Shown here one piece after another: positions 21,963-33,516 of a stretch of DNA of 64,000 nt; positions within the stretch are counted from its first letter, which is position 1; every line of letters starts with the position of its first letter. The notes below the pieces were generated by a model. It was not told where the DNA came from. It was given only the letters and a program-made list of their open reading frames with translations, and ran no database searches. The position numbers and the translations under genes are program-made. The stretch is from Powellomyces hirtus. Lineage: Eukaryota; Chytridiomycota; Chytridiomycetes; Spizellomycetales; Powellomycetaceae. The DNA is taken from the NCBI GenBank assembly GCA_025526995.1, contig JAHLKG010000003.1, forward strand, positions 1,364,001 to 1,428,000, given 5' to 3'.

Positions 21963-24900
21963 TCAAAACAAAATCGGTGAACTCTGCTTGCGTCCTCCGT
22001 CAGTAGACGCTGGCGGACTTCCCCCCTCAATGACAAAGTCATCAAACATCCGATTGAAAACCTGCCTAACGACCGACTTTGGACCAGCTGGCAGTGCCGC
22101 ATTCATTTTCTCCGCTTTGGCGGATGGGCTCGCAGTTGCCCTTGGTTGAGCAAGCTTAGCATGCGCTGCAGAGGCGGACGCGGACGCACGTCTTGCTCTC
22201 GCAGTGGGGTCTCTCGCGCCGGGTCCCATAAAGTCCAGAGCACGGAAGACCAGCGGCGGTTCCGGTGTAGCCGGCCCGGCTCCCCGCTCACGGGCTTTCG
22301 GTCTTAGCGGAACCCCGCTGCGGAGCACGTTGACATTCTCCCAGACCCGCTGTTCGCGGCGTGCTTCGTCCATATCGTCCAGGATGCGTTCCATAACAAC
22401 AAGATACTCGGCGGTTGTGAGACCCGGCTCGATGCGCGGGTGGATAAAATTGAGGGTAGGCAGGATGGGTGTGTATTTGGGGATTTTGCTCCATGTTGGG
22501 TTGTTTGCGCGGAGCATGAGCGATGGGATAGGCGCGAGAAGCAGTTCCATGTCGGTGGAAAAGGGTTTCACCTGCAGCTCCCCTTGTGAAGACGTCGAAC
22601 TGGCATCATCCTGAATGGCCTTGGGGATAGATGAATTCAGATAAACGCCTTCTTCGCCAATACCTAATGCCTCAAGCAAAGGATGTATTGCTTTCGGTTG
22701 GTCCAGACATAAACTCGCGTCATCGGGGGCGAAGGCTGTCGCCAACACCCTTGCCACGCTCTCCAACGGAGACGATCCGGGCGTGCTGCGCATCATCAAC
22801 GCTTGATCCATTACATTCAAGTTCTTGAAGACAAGCCGCGCGCATTCGAGGACGTTGCCCTCGATGCATATCATGTCGACATACGGTGAGGTGCGATGAG
22901 TGCTTAGTCGGGGCAATATGCTCCCTTTCTTCAGTTTATAGTCGAACTGCGTCTCGGCGGTCGCAAGGAATCCGCTCCACGACATGGTCTCCAACATCGG
23001 ATGTCGAAGGTTTGGGAACTGAATTCCCACGCGTGAGTACTGTAGCGCCGGTTTGATTCTGCTGATGCGAGACTAGAACATGCGCAAAGCAAGAGCACAC
23101 AACCCACCATCAGCACAACTCCAATGCCTAAACAGAAATGTTGCCAAATCCCTTACTCGGTCAACCCACGGGATTTGGTCCGTGTAGGCCAAGTCTCGCC
23201 GCTCAGGCCTCGCAGAGGAGTTCTCGAACGTGTTTTCTGCAGGCTTGTAGTGCGTTCCGCCTGTTAGCATGAACGTCTGTAGCCCCGTGTGCGCGGGCGT
23301 GTAGTCGGCCACAAGATGTAAAGCTGACTGTTTCGCAAATAAACGAGGATAGCAAGAATCAGTTTGAAATCAGTGGTTGTCGGTCAGGATGCTACCGTTT
23401 CAGTCAAGAACATTTCTATCTTCCCACCAGTTCCCGGTCATCCAACAGAGCAAACTCGACTGCTACTGGTCCGAATAATCCGATTTCCTTGTACGCAGCT
23501 TTAGCAATCGTAATGGCATGTTCAACCAGTGCCGTGCCGTCCGTTGACTGAGCTGGGTACAAGATGCAGGTCGGGTATGACGATAAACTTTCTCTTTGTA
23601 CATTGGGGTCATAGGCCTGATCGCACGTCCCGAGCACGGATACGTCACCATTCGGTTTGACGATCAGGCATGCTGTTGGAAATACGACCGCAGCTTTCGT
23701 TGCAATTGCGGAGGATGAAATGGCTCGCATGATGTATGTGGAACCCAGCGACTGAGGTGGTGTTGTGATAGAATGTAAATCGTCCGCACTAGGTGCTGCG
23801 GGAAAGGAGTTGAGCAGTCAGACCCTCGTCAGGATGATATACTTCATGAAACAGGCCACCTGTACCTATGCATCGGACGAGCTTGCCGCCGATGTAAATT
23901 CCCCACAAGCTGACACTCGGGTGATCATCCCTCAGCTTACGGAGCTGTGACTCCCGTTTCGGTCGATCAGTTGCTTGAATATCTGTAGCATTACAACTGT
24001 ATCAGATCATGTAAATGGATGAGAAGGTGTTCCTGATGGCTGGTCAATTATACCTGATCCCGGAGCGAACGGTATATTCGCGGCTTCGAATATGCGACAC
24101 TGAGCACCAAAGTCCGGCCAACCCGCCGTGGATGGGAGTGTTGACAGAGGAATGTTGAGTGTCTAACACCGTAAGATACTTGAGAAAACTATGCAAACAA
24201 TAACTGCCTTCTCAGCTGCCTTTCGACTGACCGAACTCAACTCTAGTTCCTGTGACCCAATGTCTCCTGGTATAATCATGCAATTGGCTTTCTTGCCCAG
24301 ATCCGTGAGCATTCTCAGGGTTTTGTGCGAAGCTAGTATCCAGGATGCTGGCGAACTCGGAGATCGGAACAGATGTGCGGTTTCGGGTGCAATGATCGTT
24401 AGTCGATTTAGCTCCAGTAGTGTGAATGACAACCCTGTGTGGAAATGGGTTGACAACTGCTTAGAGGACTGCAGAGTGATTTCGGGCTTTTGGGACAGCG
24501 TGACCGGCGACACTCACGAAAGAGGGTTTGCATCTGATCGAGGATCTCTTTGCGAGTCGTTTGCACGATGAAAATGACACTAACGTCTTGATCATGCAGA
24601 TTGAGAACTCTGTGCAGGACGTTGGTCAGTCCAGATTCATCAATGAACTATTGAAGCCGTTCGTTCAGCGGACCTTCCTATCTCTGCCACTTGCAGTTCA
24701 GCTTCCGCCGCCTGTATCGTGTGGGAGAAATGGATGTATGTCCTACACAATGATTTAGATCCATGATCCATGAGTCAAACTGGCATTTTTGCATCTCGGC
24801 TGGCCCACAGTGCGCTCACCTGCGACCAGTCTCGTACGTGCGACCCCACTCTCGTTTGAGCTTCAGACCTAATCTCTGAGCATTATCGTAGTGCGTTTGT

Positions 24901-27138
24901 TCCCTGCTCTACACATCATCGGTCAGGCATTTAGCACCCATGCTGTATCCTTTCTCTCCTGACATTTACCTTTATCCTAGCCCTGAGCCCCCTGAGTGCG
25001 GTCATCCGTCGGTAAATTCTCCACAGCTTTGTGGCGGCATTAACGCGGTGCACGCGGTAAAGATACATTCGTCTTTGCTTGTTGCGATTGAGTTGATTAG
25101 TTTTTCAAGAGCGTGACTGTGTGTGGGGGGGAATAGTGAGGCTATGCGTTTACCTGGCGCAGACCATTTTCCACCAGCTTTGTATGAGCGTGGGTGCTGA
25201 TGCGACAGCGTGGAACTTGTGCTCTGGCACATCGAGGAGATGACGGATCTGGAGCATAGACAGTATAGATCAGTTCCATCCAATTTCATATTCTGCATTC
25301 CCAAAAAGCCCCACCTCGCTCTTGTTAACAAAGCAATCGATCAAGTCATCTTTTGAAATCGGCTCTACAAACGGTCGATTTAAGAGTTCGAAGACCTTGT
25401 TGCAGCTAGTCTGAGCCCAATCCACTTTTGTTTTGCCCAGCAGTTAGTGCCGCTGTCCTTTTTTAGATATATGTCGTTACGGGTTCGCATGTCGTACCTT
25501 TGTATCGTCTGCAAAACTCGACCAGGAGCTCCAGAACGTAGTTTTTGCTCGCTGCGGGCGCTGCCACCGCTTCCTCAAACCAGGCATATCCTGGTGCCTC
25601 TGTGATGACGTGTCCGTTGCTGATGATCAGCTGACGGTCGATCTCCAGTTTGGAGGGATCGACGGCATCCGCCGTCTCTGTAACGGCAGTCACGGAAGGC
25701 AAATATCAATACAATGTTTCAAGAATGGGAAAACCTGTGGAGAGAGCCATACGAGAATTCGTTGGGGTTTCGGGGCTGTTAGTAGCGTCAATTGTGTCCT
25801 TCTTCTTCTCCTTCACGTGGGGACTAATTTTCAGTACTGGCGGCTAGACAGGAAGGCAGACAATCTCAGTCAGACATAGTTCCATTTACGGTTTTGTTCG
25901 TGACGTTCTCACCTTTCCGATAACGTGGCTTTCCGCACGATGTTTTTCCTCGTTGATCGCAGCCTCTATCTCCTCCTTGACAATGGTCTTTACCGTATAT
26001 GCACCATTCAGATCCGAAATCGCTTTTGTAACGTCTGCAGTGGCCGGGATCCATTCTCGGTGCAGAAGCGGGTAGATTCCCTTTTTCGAATCAGAGAAGG
26101 CTCCTTAGAAAAACCGCTGTCCATCATGGGACGTCGTCAACCTAGTGAATCACTAACCTTCTGTTTGATGGCGTCAAGATCTAGAATGATTTCATTTGGA
26201 ATATTCTTTCGCCGTTGAGGAACAAAGGACTCGTGGAATGGCGCTATGGTTCCCCGTCTTGCTTTGGAAGTAAGAACCTGTGCCGGTAATGAAGGCGGCT
26301 TATAGCGCGTTTGCTGTTGTTCCACAATAGCTTCCTAACAGGAAAGATAGGGCATCGGCTCATTGATCAAGCAAGACGCGCAAACTGACATGGTGCCAAT
26401 CATACCCCTGGCCGGGACGATACTGCCGAGCGAGGCCTTGATCGCGGATGATCTGCTTGACGTCCCTCACTTGATACAGGGTGGACAAAGGTGTGCTCTT
26501 TGATGGGCGTGATGATGTCGAAGAAGGCGTCATCAGCCGAGATGGGGACCCTGCCGGCCGATGTGGCTCGGGACGAGCAGGCATGGGTTGAAGGCAATCC
26601 GACATTTGCCTTGTCTGGCTCCAGAACCCATTGCTAGAAATAAGAACCTGGTTACTACATCTCGTTAGGGAAAGCGAACATACGATAAATCACTGACGTT
26701 CTCTTCAAGCACGTCATGCTGTCGAAACTCGGACGCAAACTCCTCATCGGAAAGCTCATACGACACTGAACAGAGGTTTATATTGGTAGAAAGAGCAGCG
26801 CGAGCACTAGCTGCTCGAGCACTGGCGGCTCGGGACGTCCAAGAACTGAATGCACTGTCGCGGCGGGTTCGCGCTGAAGTCGAACGACTGAAGCCTATAG
26901 ACGATAAGGGCGGGGTATGAATTTGGTAGCAATTACTTTGACGAGGGCCAGCTGATTTCGCAGATGTTGAGCGGCTAAAGTTTGTTGATCGCGGTGGGAT
27001 ATCCGCTGGGTGGTAGTCCACTAGCGGCCGGGCGACACGGCGGCTTGCCGGGGCGGAAGCCACGCGAGCAGCGGCTTGCTTGCGCTGTGCTAGACCTAAT
27101 GCTGTGACGGCCGACTGAGGACGATCTGATGCAGACAT
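21963..27138 (-). CDS. IQCH: IQ-motif and ATP-grasp protein, IQCH-like
   Basis: A many-exon gene encoding roughly 1,100-1,200 residues. Start MSASDRPQSAVTALGLAQRK (27138); the first exon is low-complexity, rich in Ala/Arg/Ser. Mid-gene exons encode two IQ-like segments in a row, PTLIQSWWKMVCAR and NAATKLWRIYRRMTALRGLR (about 25190-24990), which suit calmodulin binding. Downstream exons look like an ATP-grasp fold: NIPLSTLPSTAGWPDFGAQC, VSLWGIYIGGKLVRCIGTGG, VVFPTACLIVKPNGDVSVLG, GLFGPVAVEFALLDD, then HLVADYTPAHTGLQTFMLTG. The last exon contains FPNLRHPMLETMSWSGFLA and SPYVDMICIEGNVLECARLV and ends SSPILF. IQ motifs ahead of an ATP-grasp domain is the layout I associate with IQCH, a cilium/sperm-linked protein. 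The family call rests on architecture, not alignment; exon limits are approximate. Confidence 0.55.
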
Positions 27139-27319
27139 TTCGAGTGTGCCACTTTAATCGAGTTTGGTCTGGTCAACCGGTGGCAGGGGGGTGGCAGCTT
27201 TGAAATTAATTTCCACGAGCATCGGAGTCTGAAGAGTCGCGGTTGTGGCTGTGCAGTGCATATCGCTCAGGATCCTTGGCTCACTCCAAGAAATTGGGTC
27301 TATATGCGCGGAGACTCAA

Positions 27320-27345
27320 AGCGTGGGATCCTAACCACTGGACCA
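27320..27345 (-). pseudogene. tRNA-Glu 5'-half relic, inverted relative to the intact gene
   Basis: On the minus strand 25 of 26 bases match the D-arm/A-box part of the intact tRNA-Glu at 27495-27520 (TGGTCCAGTGGTTAGGATC then CACGCT). The anticodon arm and 3' half are absent. The two stretches form an inverted repeat separated by about 150 nt. Confidence 0.7.
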
Positions 27346-27487
27346 CTATAAATCCGGGTTGTGTGAAGCGCAGCGGTACCAAACCTGCCCAAATATATTG
27401 AAGAACCGTTTGACATTTACTTGGAGTGCACGCCTTTTCCGCCCAAGTAAGTACAATATGGAATCATTGGAAATTCATAGCATCAGC

Positions 27488-27559
27488 TCCTCGATGGTCC
27501 AGTGGTTAGGATCTCACGCTCTCACCGTGATGGCCAGGGTTCGATTCCCTGTCGGGGAA
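27488..27559 (+). tRNA. tRNA-Glu (CTC)
   Basis: A complete cloverleaf of 72 nt without intron: acceptor TCCTCGA/TCGGGGA, D arm with GGTCC, anticodon loop CTCTCAC (anticodon CTC), T arm CAGGG TTCGATT CCCTG. Discriminator A at 27559. Downstream T-runs (TTTT at about 27564 and TTTTT at about 27574) can serve as Pol III terminators. Confidence 0.93.
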
Positions 27560-28762
27560 GATCGTTTTGGTCATTTTTCAACTGGTTCCCGATCATCAGT
27601 GCGCGGACCGCAGATCTTTGGTAATGACACAGGATCAACAGGAGATTGGACACCAAAGGAACACCGGGTGATAACGGGTGGATTGCACTATTCCTTGCTG
27701 AGAGTCTGCTTTGCGCTGTTGACCAGAATGGGATACAATCATACTCACACATGTCACCGATGCGGTTGGTATACTACTACGTCGATCTGAGAGACACTGG
27801 GGACGCATCGACAAAACTTCACAGAACGCACAGACACGCCTTGTCGCGCGTCCGAAAGTTCTCGTTCCGCGCGTCCTCAAGGTTGCATGTAACATTGTAT
27901 CCGTTCGTGTTGATAATAAAATTGTTGGAAAACGTGGTCAAGATCTTAAGTTCCGGTCACCCCCTTCCCTCATGTTTCGTATCATCCAGTCGTATGCGTC
28001 GTCTGTGTTTTCCGGTTCCCGTATCCCGCCAAATCTGATATGCCGACCCGTGTTGGATAACAACATCCTTGTCCTTCTTTCTTGTTTGTTGTATCGGACA
28101 AATGTCTAATCACGTACCGAGATGGTCAGTAGAACGTGGTCAAAATGACGACGTACCGCATACGCAGATTTGTTGCTCGAATCTGCTGACCGTTCCAAGA
28201 TTGTCGGTCCCGAGGGGAGAGTCTCCACGAGTCAACGCACAAAATTTTTTTCCAATTATTTATTTATTTTTTGTTACACCTTTTTGATCCCCCTTCCATC
28301 CGGCCAGAGCCTATACAAGTGGCTGACCAAGGAACGTGTGTAAGGGACCTGCAAAAGGTCTAAAGCGACTTTGACCGCTCTTTCCGAAAGTGTCAAAGTT
28401 TGCAAAGAGGTGGTATACAGATCAGCTACAATGCCCTTGGTCCCTCTGGCCGGGTATCCTGTGGCTACGCCGTAAGCTCTGATCACACATGTGTGGGGGC
28501 CCGCATTGACCTGACCGAGTACTACGTACAGTATCTTCCGCGAGATATGCACACTGTGGCCGACTGGCGAGAGAGAAGAGCAACAGGATGATACACCATC
28601 AAGAATGTTGAAGACACTGGCAGAAGACAGAGAGCAGCCAGAGTGCAGATCGACGGCTATAAAACGCAGGGCCGGGGAGTGTCCTCCCCCGTCTTCTTTC
28701 AACATCAACAAGCCCCTCCTCTCCCCTCCCTACTCTTCGCTTCCCTATCTTCTCATCAAACC
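27560..28762. other. Intergenic region with the RNase T2 promoter
   Basis: About 1.2 kb with overlapping short ORFs and no motif. A TATAAAA lies at 28658-28664, about 100 nt before the RNase T2 start, followed by a C/T-rich leader, as expected for a secreted fungal enzyme. Confidence 0.45.
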
Positions 28763-29545
28763 ATGCAGCTCACATCCGCTCTCATTACGCTCGGCGCCCT
28801 GGTGGCCACTGGCGTCAACGCGGCAACCCTACCCTTCAATCCGCTGGCCGGAGGGGGCAGCTGCTCCATCAACGCGGTCGCCTGCAAATCGTCCGCACCC
28901 TCCAACACATGCTGTCTCCCCACCTACGGTACCGTCGTCTTTGCCCAGCAGTGGCTCCCCGGTTACTGCAAGGGCTCGCCATCCACCTGCGAGATCAACA
29001 ATCCGGCCAAGATCTGGACTGTCCATGGCGCGTGGCCCAACACCTGCGCGGGAAAGCAGATTAACAACTGCCCCGGGATGCCCCAATACTCTGACGTTGC
29101 CGGTCCGCTGAAAAGTTACGACTCGGGCCTCGTGTCCAAGATGAACCAGTACTGGGTCTCGTACAAGGGCGATAATAACGCCTTCTGGGTCCACGAGTGG
29201 GGCAAGCACGGCACTTGCTACTCCCCCGCGGCCAAATCCTGCTTCTCGCCCTTCAAGACCGGGCAAGACATCTTCCAATATTTCAACTGGGTCCTCACCC
29301 TCCGCACAAAATTCGAGCTCGGTCGGGCGATGAGCGCGGCCGGCATATCCCCTGGCGGAACCTACACCAAAGCCCAGATCAAGGCCGCCATCACGGACCA
29401 GTACCCCGACCTCCAGGTCGCCCTCAAGTGTACCGGAGGATACTTGGCTGAAGTGTACGCTGCTCTATACGCTACCTCCAGCGGCGGTGTTGCCGGCGCC
29501 CCGTTGAATGACAATGATACTTGCGGATCGAGCATCAAGTACTGA
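28763..29545 (+). CDS. Secreted ribonuclease T2
   Basis: Extracellular or vacuolar acid RNase that cuts RNA through a 2',3'-cyclic phosphate. A single exon of 260 residues starting MQLTSALITLGALVATGVNA, a clear signal peptide; this ATG follows the TATA box and leader, so the upstream in-frame ATG at 28643 is not used. The two active-site motifs are present: CAS I as WTVHGAWPNTC and CAS II as WVHEWGKHGTC, with both catalytic His and the Glu/Lys of CAS II. CAS I reads HGAWP where HGLWP is usual. Many paired Cys. Length matches the fungal T2 core without an added C-terminal domain. A run of 15 C follows the stop codon. Confidence 0.93.
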   Translation: MQLTSALITLGALVATGVNAATLPFNPLAGGGSCSINAVACKSSAPSNTCCLPTYGTVVFAQQWLPGYCKGSPSTCEINNPAKIWTVHGAWPNTCAGKQINNCPGMPQYSDVAGPLKSYDSGLVSKMNQYWVSYKGDNNAFWVHEWGKHGTCYSPAAKSCFSPFKTGQDIFQYFNWVLTLRTKFELGRAMSAAGISPGGTYTKAQIKAAITDQYPDLQVALKCTGGYLAEVYAALYATSSGGVAGAPLNDNDTCGSSIKY

Positions 29546-30012
29546 AAGGTCTCCTTGCCCCCTCCCCCCCCCCCCCCCATGAACGATACCCACCATTGGT
29601 GGGATGTCATTGTAAATTTGGCGGTTGTCCTGGTGACGATCCGAATTCATATTATAGTTTAGAGATCGCGGTAGACGAATGTAGATATATACTCTCCGCA
29701 CCTCCAAAAGACGTTAGTAGTAGTCTAAATTTTTTTCAAAATAACAAATCTGTGCCGCAAAAGATATGCAAACCATTGGCTCGCTGTCAATGGTGCGTCT
29801 GATTTCCTCTGTTAATGACCAATCAAAAATGACATTGGGATAAATACAGTTCTCTTCTGTTGAGCATTTCAAGACAAAAAACTACCCGGCCTGGCAAAAG
29901 GAAACACGGGAGTGAGGAAGGGGAGCGAAACGCATCAGGGGGCGTGTCAAATCCCCAGGAATGGCGGGGCGCGAGGTCAAGCCAACTGTCTCATAGGCCC
30001 GCCATTGGGTAT
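29546..30012. other. Convergent 3' spacer with a C15 run
   Basis: The 3' flanks of RNase T2 (+) and the FHA gene (-). C15 at 29564-29578 lies about 19 nt after the RNase T2 stop, in the presumed 3' UTR. No gene seen. Confidence 0.5.
29564..29578 (+). repeat. Poly-C run (15 C) after RNase T2
   Basis: A third long sense-strand C run, 19 nt after the RNase T2 stop codon in the presumed 3' UTR. Confidence 0.85.
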
Positions 30013-32231
30013 TCAAAAGAGCTCGCTGAGTGCTCCCATGAGTGGGTCGAAGAACTCGTGGCCGAGACTGAAGTAGGCGATGCCGCCGATGGACAGGATG
30101 CCGATGGCAGCGATTGCCAGAATCTGGTGAGACAAGACGTGATAAGCAGCTGTGAACGATGTCATAAGGACATTGGACAGGCAACGTCACACTGAATTGC
30201 GATGCAGACGAGAAACTCACATGTAGTGTTGAAGCGTTCCCGCCATTGCTGTCGTACTTGACACCGTCATCATCTTCCGGGTCAGACACCACCTGTGCGG
30301 TTCGTTCCACTGGTTTCTCCACCTCCGCACTGTCGTCTTTCTCCTTGCTTTTGGCAGCTCGCCTTCTGGCGTTTCGGTCCCTTTTTCCGGGTGTTGTTGG
30401 TATTCTTTGCTCCTTGGCTGCGGAAGCGGTCTCCGAGGGAGTCGGCGAAGGAGCGAGAGCAGCGACATTCTTTGCGATTTCGGCTGCTTCTTTGAGAAGC
30501 TTCTGGTTCTGTTCGCGCTGCGCGTGCGACTCCTTTTCCGCATTGGCGAGGCTTTGCCGCAGAGCTTTGATTTCCGTTGCAAGCTGATCTCTTTCTGAAC
30601 TGAGTGTTTTGCATTGGTCGCGGATGCTCTTCAATTCTTCATTCAGGGCTTTGACGTTCTTTTCCGATTCTGCTACTATGGAAGCGGTCTCCCTTGCCGT
30701 TGTTGAATTGACCTTCTGCGTCAAACAATACGTTATTCAGGTTCGACTAGTATTCACTAACTTCTGTAGTAGCGTACCTCCTTTAGCGCAGTTATCTCGC
30801 CTTCGAGTAAATCAGACCTCGATTTCCAGCGGCTCGCCTCTTCTTTCACGACCTCAATTGTGGAATTTTGCTTCTTGAGCGCATCCACCTCCAAAGCATG
30901 TCCTTCTACCTGCTTCTTAAAACTCTCCCAGTCCTTGGCTTGAGACAGGCTGTCGTTGTATTTATTAGCCAAGGTTTGTATTTCCAGTTTTGCCTCCTCA
31001 AGCTCCTTTGCGAGCGTCTCATCTGCTTGACGAGTCGCAGCCTCCTTTGATGATTGCACGCCGTCCGGCGATCCATTCAAACTTTCCGTTGAACGGATCG
31101 GGCCCAGCGTTTCTAGAGATTCCTTCAGCTGGAGAAGTTTTACGCGGGTTTCATCGGCGGTTTTGAGTTCCCTCTGCAAAACGTGTAGGTTTAGGATTTC
31201 GCATGTCACAGTAATGGCTAATGTGCTACATACATCCAGTAGATCGCTCAGGTCACTTCGCTCAACTCCTTCCAACGTTGATGCCGAGCCAACGGACCTG
31301 CATGAACCTTAACCATGAGTGACGGATTCATCTTCGGGTGCCGTGCGGGAAAACATACCCACGCGCCGGTTCCACACCAATTTCAGGAGCGGAAGGATTG
31401 CTCATCTGCGAATGATCCAGAAAAGAAACTTTGCAGGAAACTTTCTTATATATGACTGAATATATGCTTTAGCACAGCGGCAAGGGACATTTATCTGCCA
31501 GCGCGACCACCTCACCCACTGTCTCCTCCTGGTTTTTGATGTCCAGACCAAAATCCAGTCTCGCTCCTGCCTGCAACTCAAATGGCTCGCTTTCCATATT
31601 ATCCTCGCTCAGTCGTTTTCCGTTCAGGAAAGTTCCATTGCTGGATTTCACATCTTTCACCCAGACCTACGCAAGAGAACGTCAAGGTCATTGACCGGAA
31701 TAAACAACGATGGTGATCTAAACGAACCTTCCCATCTGCGAACCATATCTCAGCGTGATTTCGGCTGAGGACTTTCGAGTCGAAGATTCCATTGTTGGGT
31801 TCTGGTGCTATTTTTGGGTTCAGCTTGCGTCCGACTTTAACCGTATCAAATAGGTCGATAGTCTTCGTGGCGAACGTGTCGTTGAGTGACACGAGAACCA
31901 GTCTATGTAGCGGTGGTGCAGTAACGAGTCAATACGCAGCAAGGTGATCGTTCCCACATGCATGCGCCTGATGTGTAACTGACGTGGGGGTATTTGCGAG
32001 AGCCGAGTTTGCATAATTGAAGGTCTTCAGCGCTCGCTTTGTTGCTGCACCAGAATCACGGTCAGCGGGCTGTCGTATTTGCACTCGACTCGGTCGTCTA
32101 GACCCATCAACCTCCTTCCCACCTTTCTGCTTGGCGACGGTTTGGTTGTCGCTGCCAAGAGCACGGCCCACGCTGCCGTTGACAGTACTGGAGGCGCCAG
32201 AATCCGCCGACGCACGTATTTTTGTTGACAT
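30013..32231 (-). CDS. Tail-anchored FHA and coiled-coil protein, SLMAP/FAR9-like
   Basis: Start MSTKIRASADSGASSTVNGS; after a Ser/Arg-rich leader an FHA domain follows with VKVGRKLNPKIAPEPNN, SKVLSRNHAEIWFADGKV and VKDVKSSNGTFLNGKRL, carrying the conserved GR, SRxHA and NGTxLNG phosphopeptide-binding residues. The middle is a long coiled coil (several exons, 31275 to 30370) rich in Glu, Lys and Leu. The last exon encodes one hydrophobic span, ILAIAAIGILSIGGIAYFSL, and ends GALSELF-stop. FHA, coiled coil and C-terminal anchor is the layout of SLMAP and of fungal FAR9-type STRIPAK subunits, which tether that phosphatase complex to the ER or nuclear envelope. About 600 residues. The STRIPAK role is inferred from architecture. 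Confidence 0.75.
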
Positions 32232-32549
32232 GAAGCGGACAGCGGAGAGTCGCGACGGGCAGCGACTACAGCTTGAGTAGAGAGCCTACCCAACGATATC
32301 AAGTCACTTTCAAACGGTGGCAGATCAGACGTTGTAACGGTCTTGTGTTCTGTTCGCTTTCTGGTGTTATTAATGCAGTGCAAGTACTGTCTGTAAGCAC
32401 AAGGATTTGGCCTGTCCGTCGGGTAGAGCGCCGCCGCACGCGTCTCTGGCACCTTCAAAAGCAGAACGCGTTTCCTTTCTTCTGTCATTGTTCTATCCAT
32501 GTACGATATGTATGTATTGATCATGTGAAGGGGTAACACAGTCGGTCAT

Positions 32550-32830
32550 TCACAATGGCAGATGCCGTAGCCCACAATCTGGGAGAAGCGCAGCAAACTG
32601 TAGTTCAAAAGGCACTCCAGTATCTGGCGACAACACCAAATAAGCCATATGGTGCGGTTGCGACATCCGTTTCCTATCTCTTTCATTGATTGTCAGATTG
32701 CCTATATGTCCAAAACCTTGTACTGTTTCCGCCCTGTGAACGACGTCAGTTCTGTATCCTGCCGTGGATTTCAATGACATCCATTTGCCGATGCACCCGT
32801 CTACCTGACAGCCATCAAGGTAAAGAATCT
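32550..32830 (-). pseudogene. Possible decayed DDE transposase fragment (PIF/Harbinger-like)
   Basis: Minus-strand frames give DGCIGKWMSLKSTAGY and, after a shift of frame, SFTGRKQYKVLDI, then QSMKEIGNG. The order DGxxxxxxxKSTAGY followed by TGRKQYxxLxIxA resembles the first-Asp block and the RKxYxxNxQ block of Harbinger/DDE_4 transposases. Stops and a frameshift interrupt it and no terminal repeats were found. On the plus strand a 29-codon ORF (MADAVAHNLGEAQQTVVQKA and on) overlaps it. Treat as a lead only. Confidence 0.25.
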
Positions 32831-33030
32831 TGATAAACGCTACTCATTACACCTGCTCTAAGCTGTTGCAAATCGTCAGACATCCCAAAAAGAAACAGTT
32901 GAGCGAATGGTGACCATCGCATAGATGCAATGAGAAAAATGTCCATATATATTTCATATCCCAATGGGAATTATTGGAGACGCAATAGCTAGCTAGACTA
33001 CAATTCCGACAATTTCCTTGCCTTCCTTTC

Positions 33031-33516
33031 TCATAAACGTCCCTCATCTATAAGAAAATGAAGATTAATAATATTCTCTAGCATTGGAAATGCCCCTTCA
33101 CGCCACTTCCAGAGAAATTCACATCCACGGCTTTCGTTTCCCTTGACCCATCCACGTTGGACGGAGCACATCGGATAGGTCGCGACAGGGGCACTCTCCT
33201 CACGACCGGACAACAAGTGCCAGAGACAATTGGTGTCCCCCTTGCCAGGAACAACGTACTGACGACGACGCATCAGCTGCACAACTTTGTGGTTTGCGTC
33301 TGATGACGACGCGTGAGGTGACGTCCCAGTCGCTGTAAGAGCGACTTCCCTCCCAAACCCTTTGAAACACCCCCTCGCCACATACTCACAGTACCCAACT
33401 GCCTTAGAGTTTGGATCGTATCGGTCCTGCTGCGCCGGCCGTTGAAGGTATCTGGTTCTGGGTTGAGAACCAGCGCCATCCGCTTTTTGATTCCGGCCAT
33501 TCCGGCCAAAACTCAT
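33031..33516 (-). CDS. Unrecognised ORF, 161 codons
   Basis: From the first in-frame ATG (33516) the frame reads MSFGRNGRNQKADGAGSQPR and ends NIINLHFLIDEGRL. It is basic, has no signal peptide or membrane span, and belongs to no family I recognise. It lies beside the possible transposase relic, so it may be part of the same element, or a chance ORF. The frame stays open upstream of the ATG to about 33666. Confidence 0.2.
   Translation of the reverse strand: MSFGRNGRNQKADGAGSQPRTRYLQRPAQQDRYDPNSKAVGYCEYVARGCFKGFGREVALTATGTSPHASSSDANHKVVQLMRRRQYVVPGKGDTNCLWHLLSGREESAPVATYPMCSVQRGWVKGNESRGCEFLWKWREGAFPMLENIINLHFLIDEGRL

Noticed and set aside
28829..29278. 149-codon minus-strand ORF
   Set aside because: Mirror of RNase T2, whose GC-rich codon use keeps the antisense frame open.
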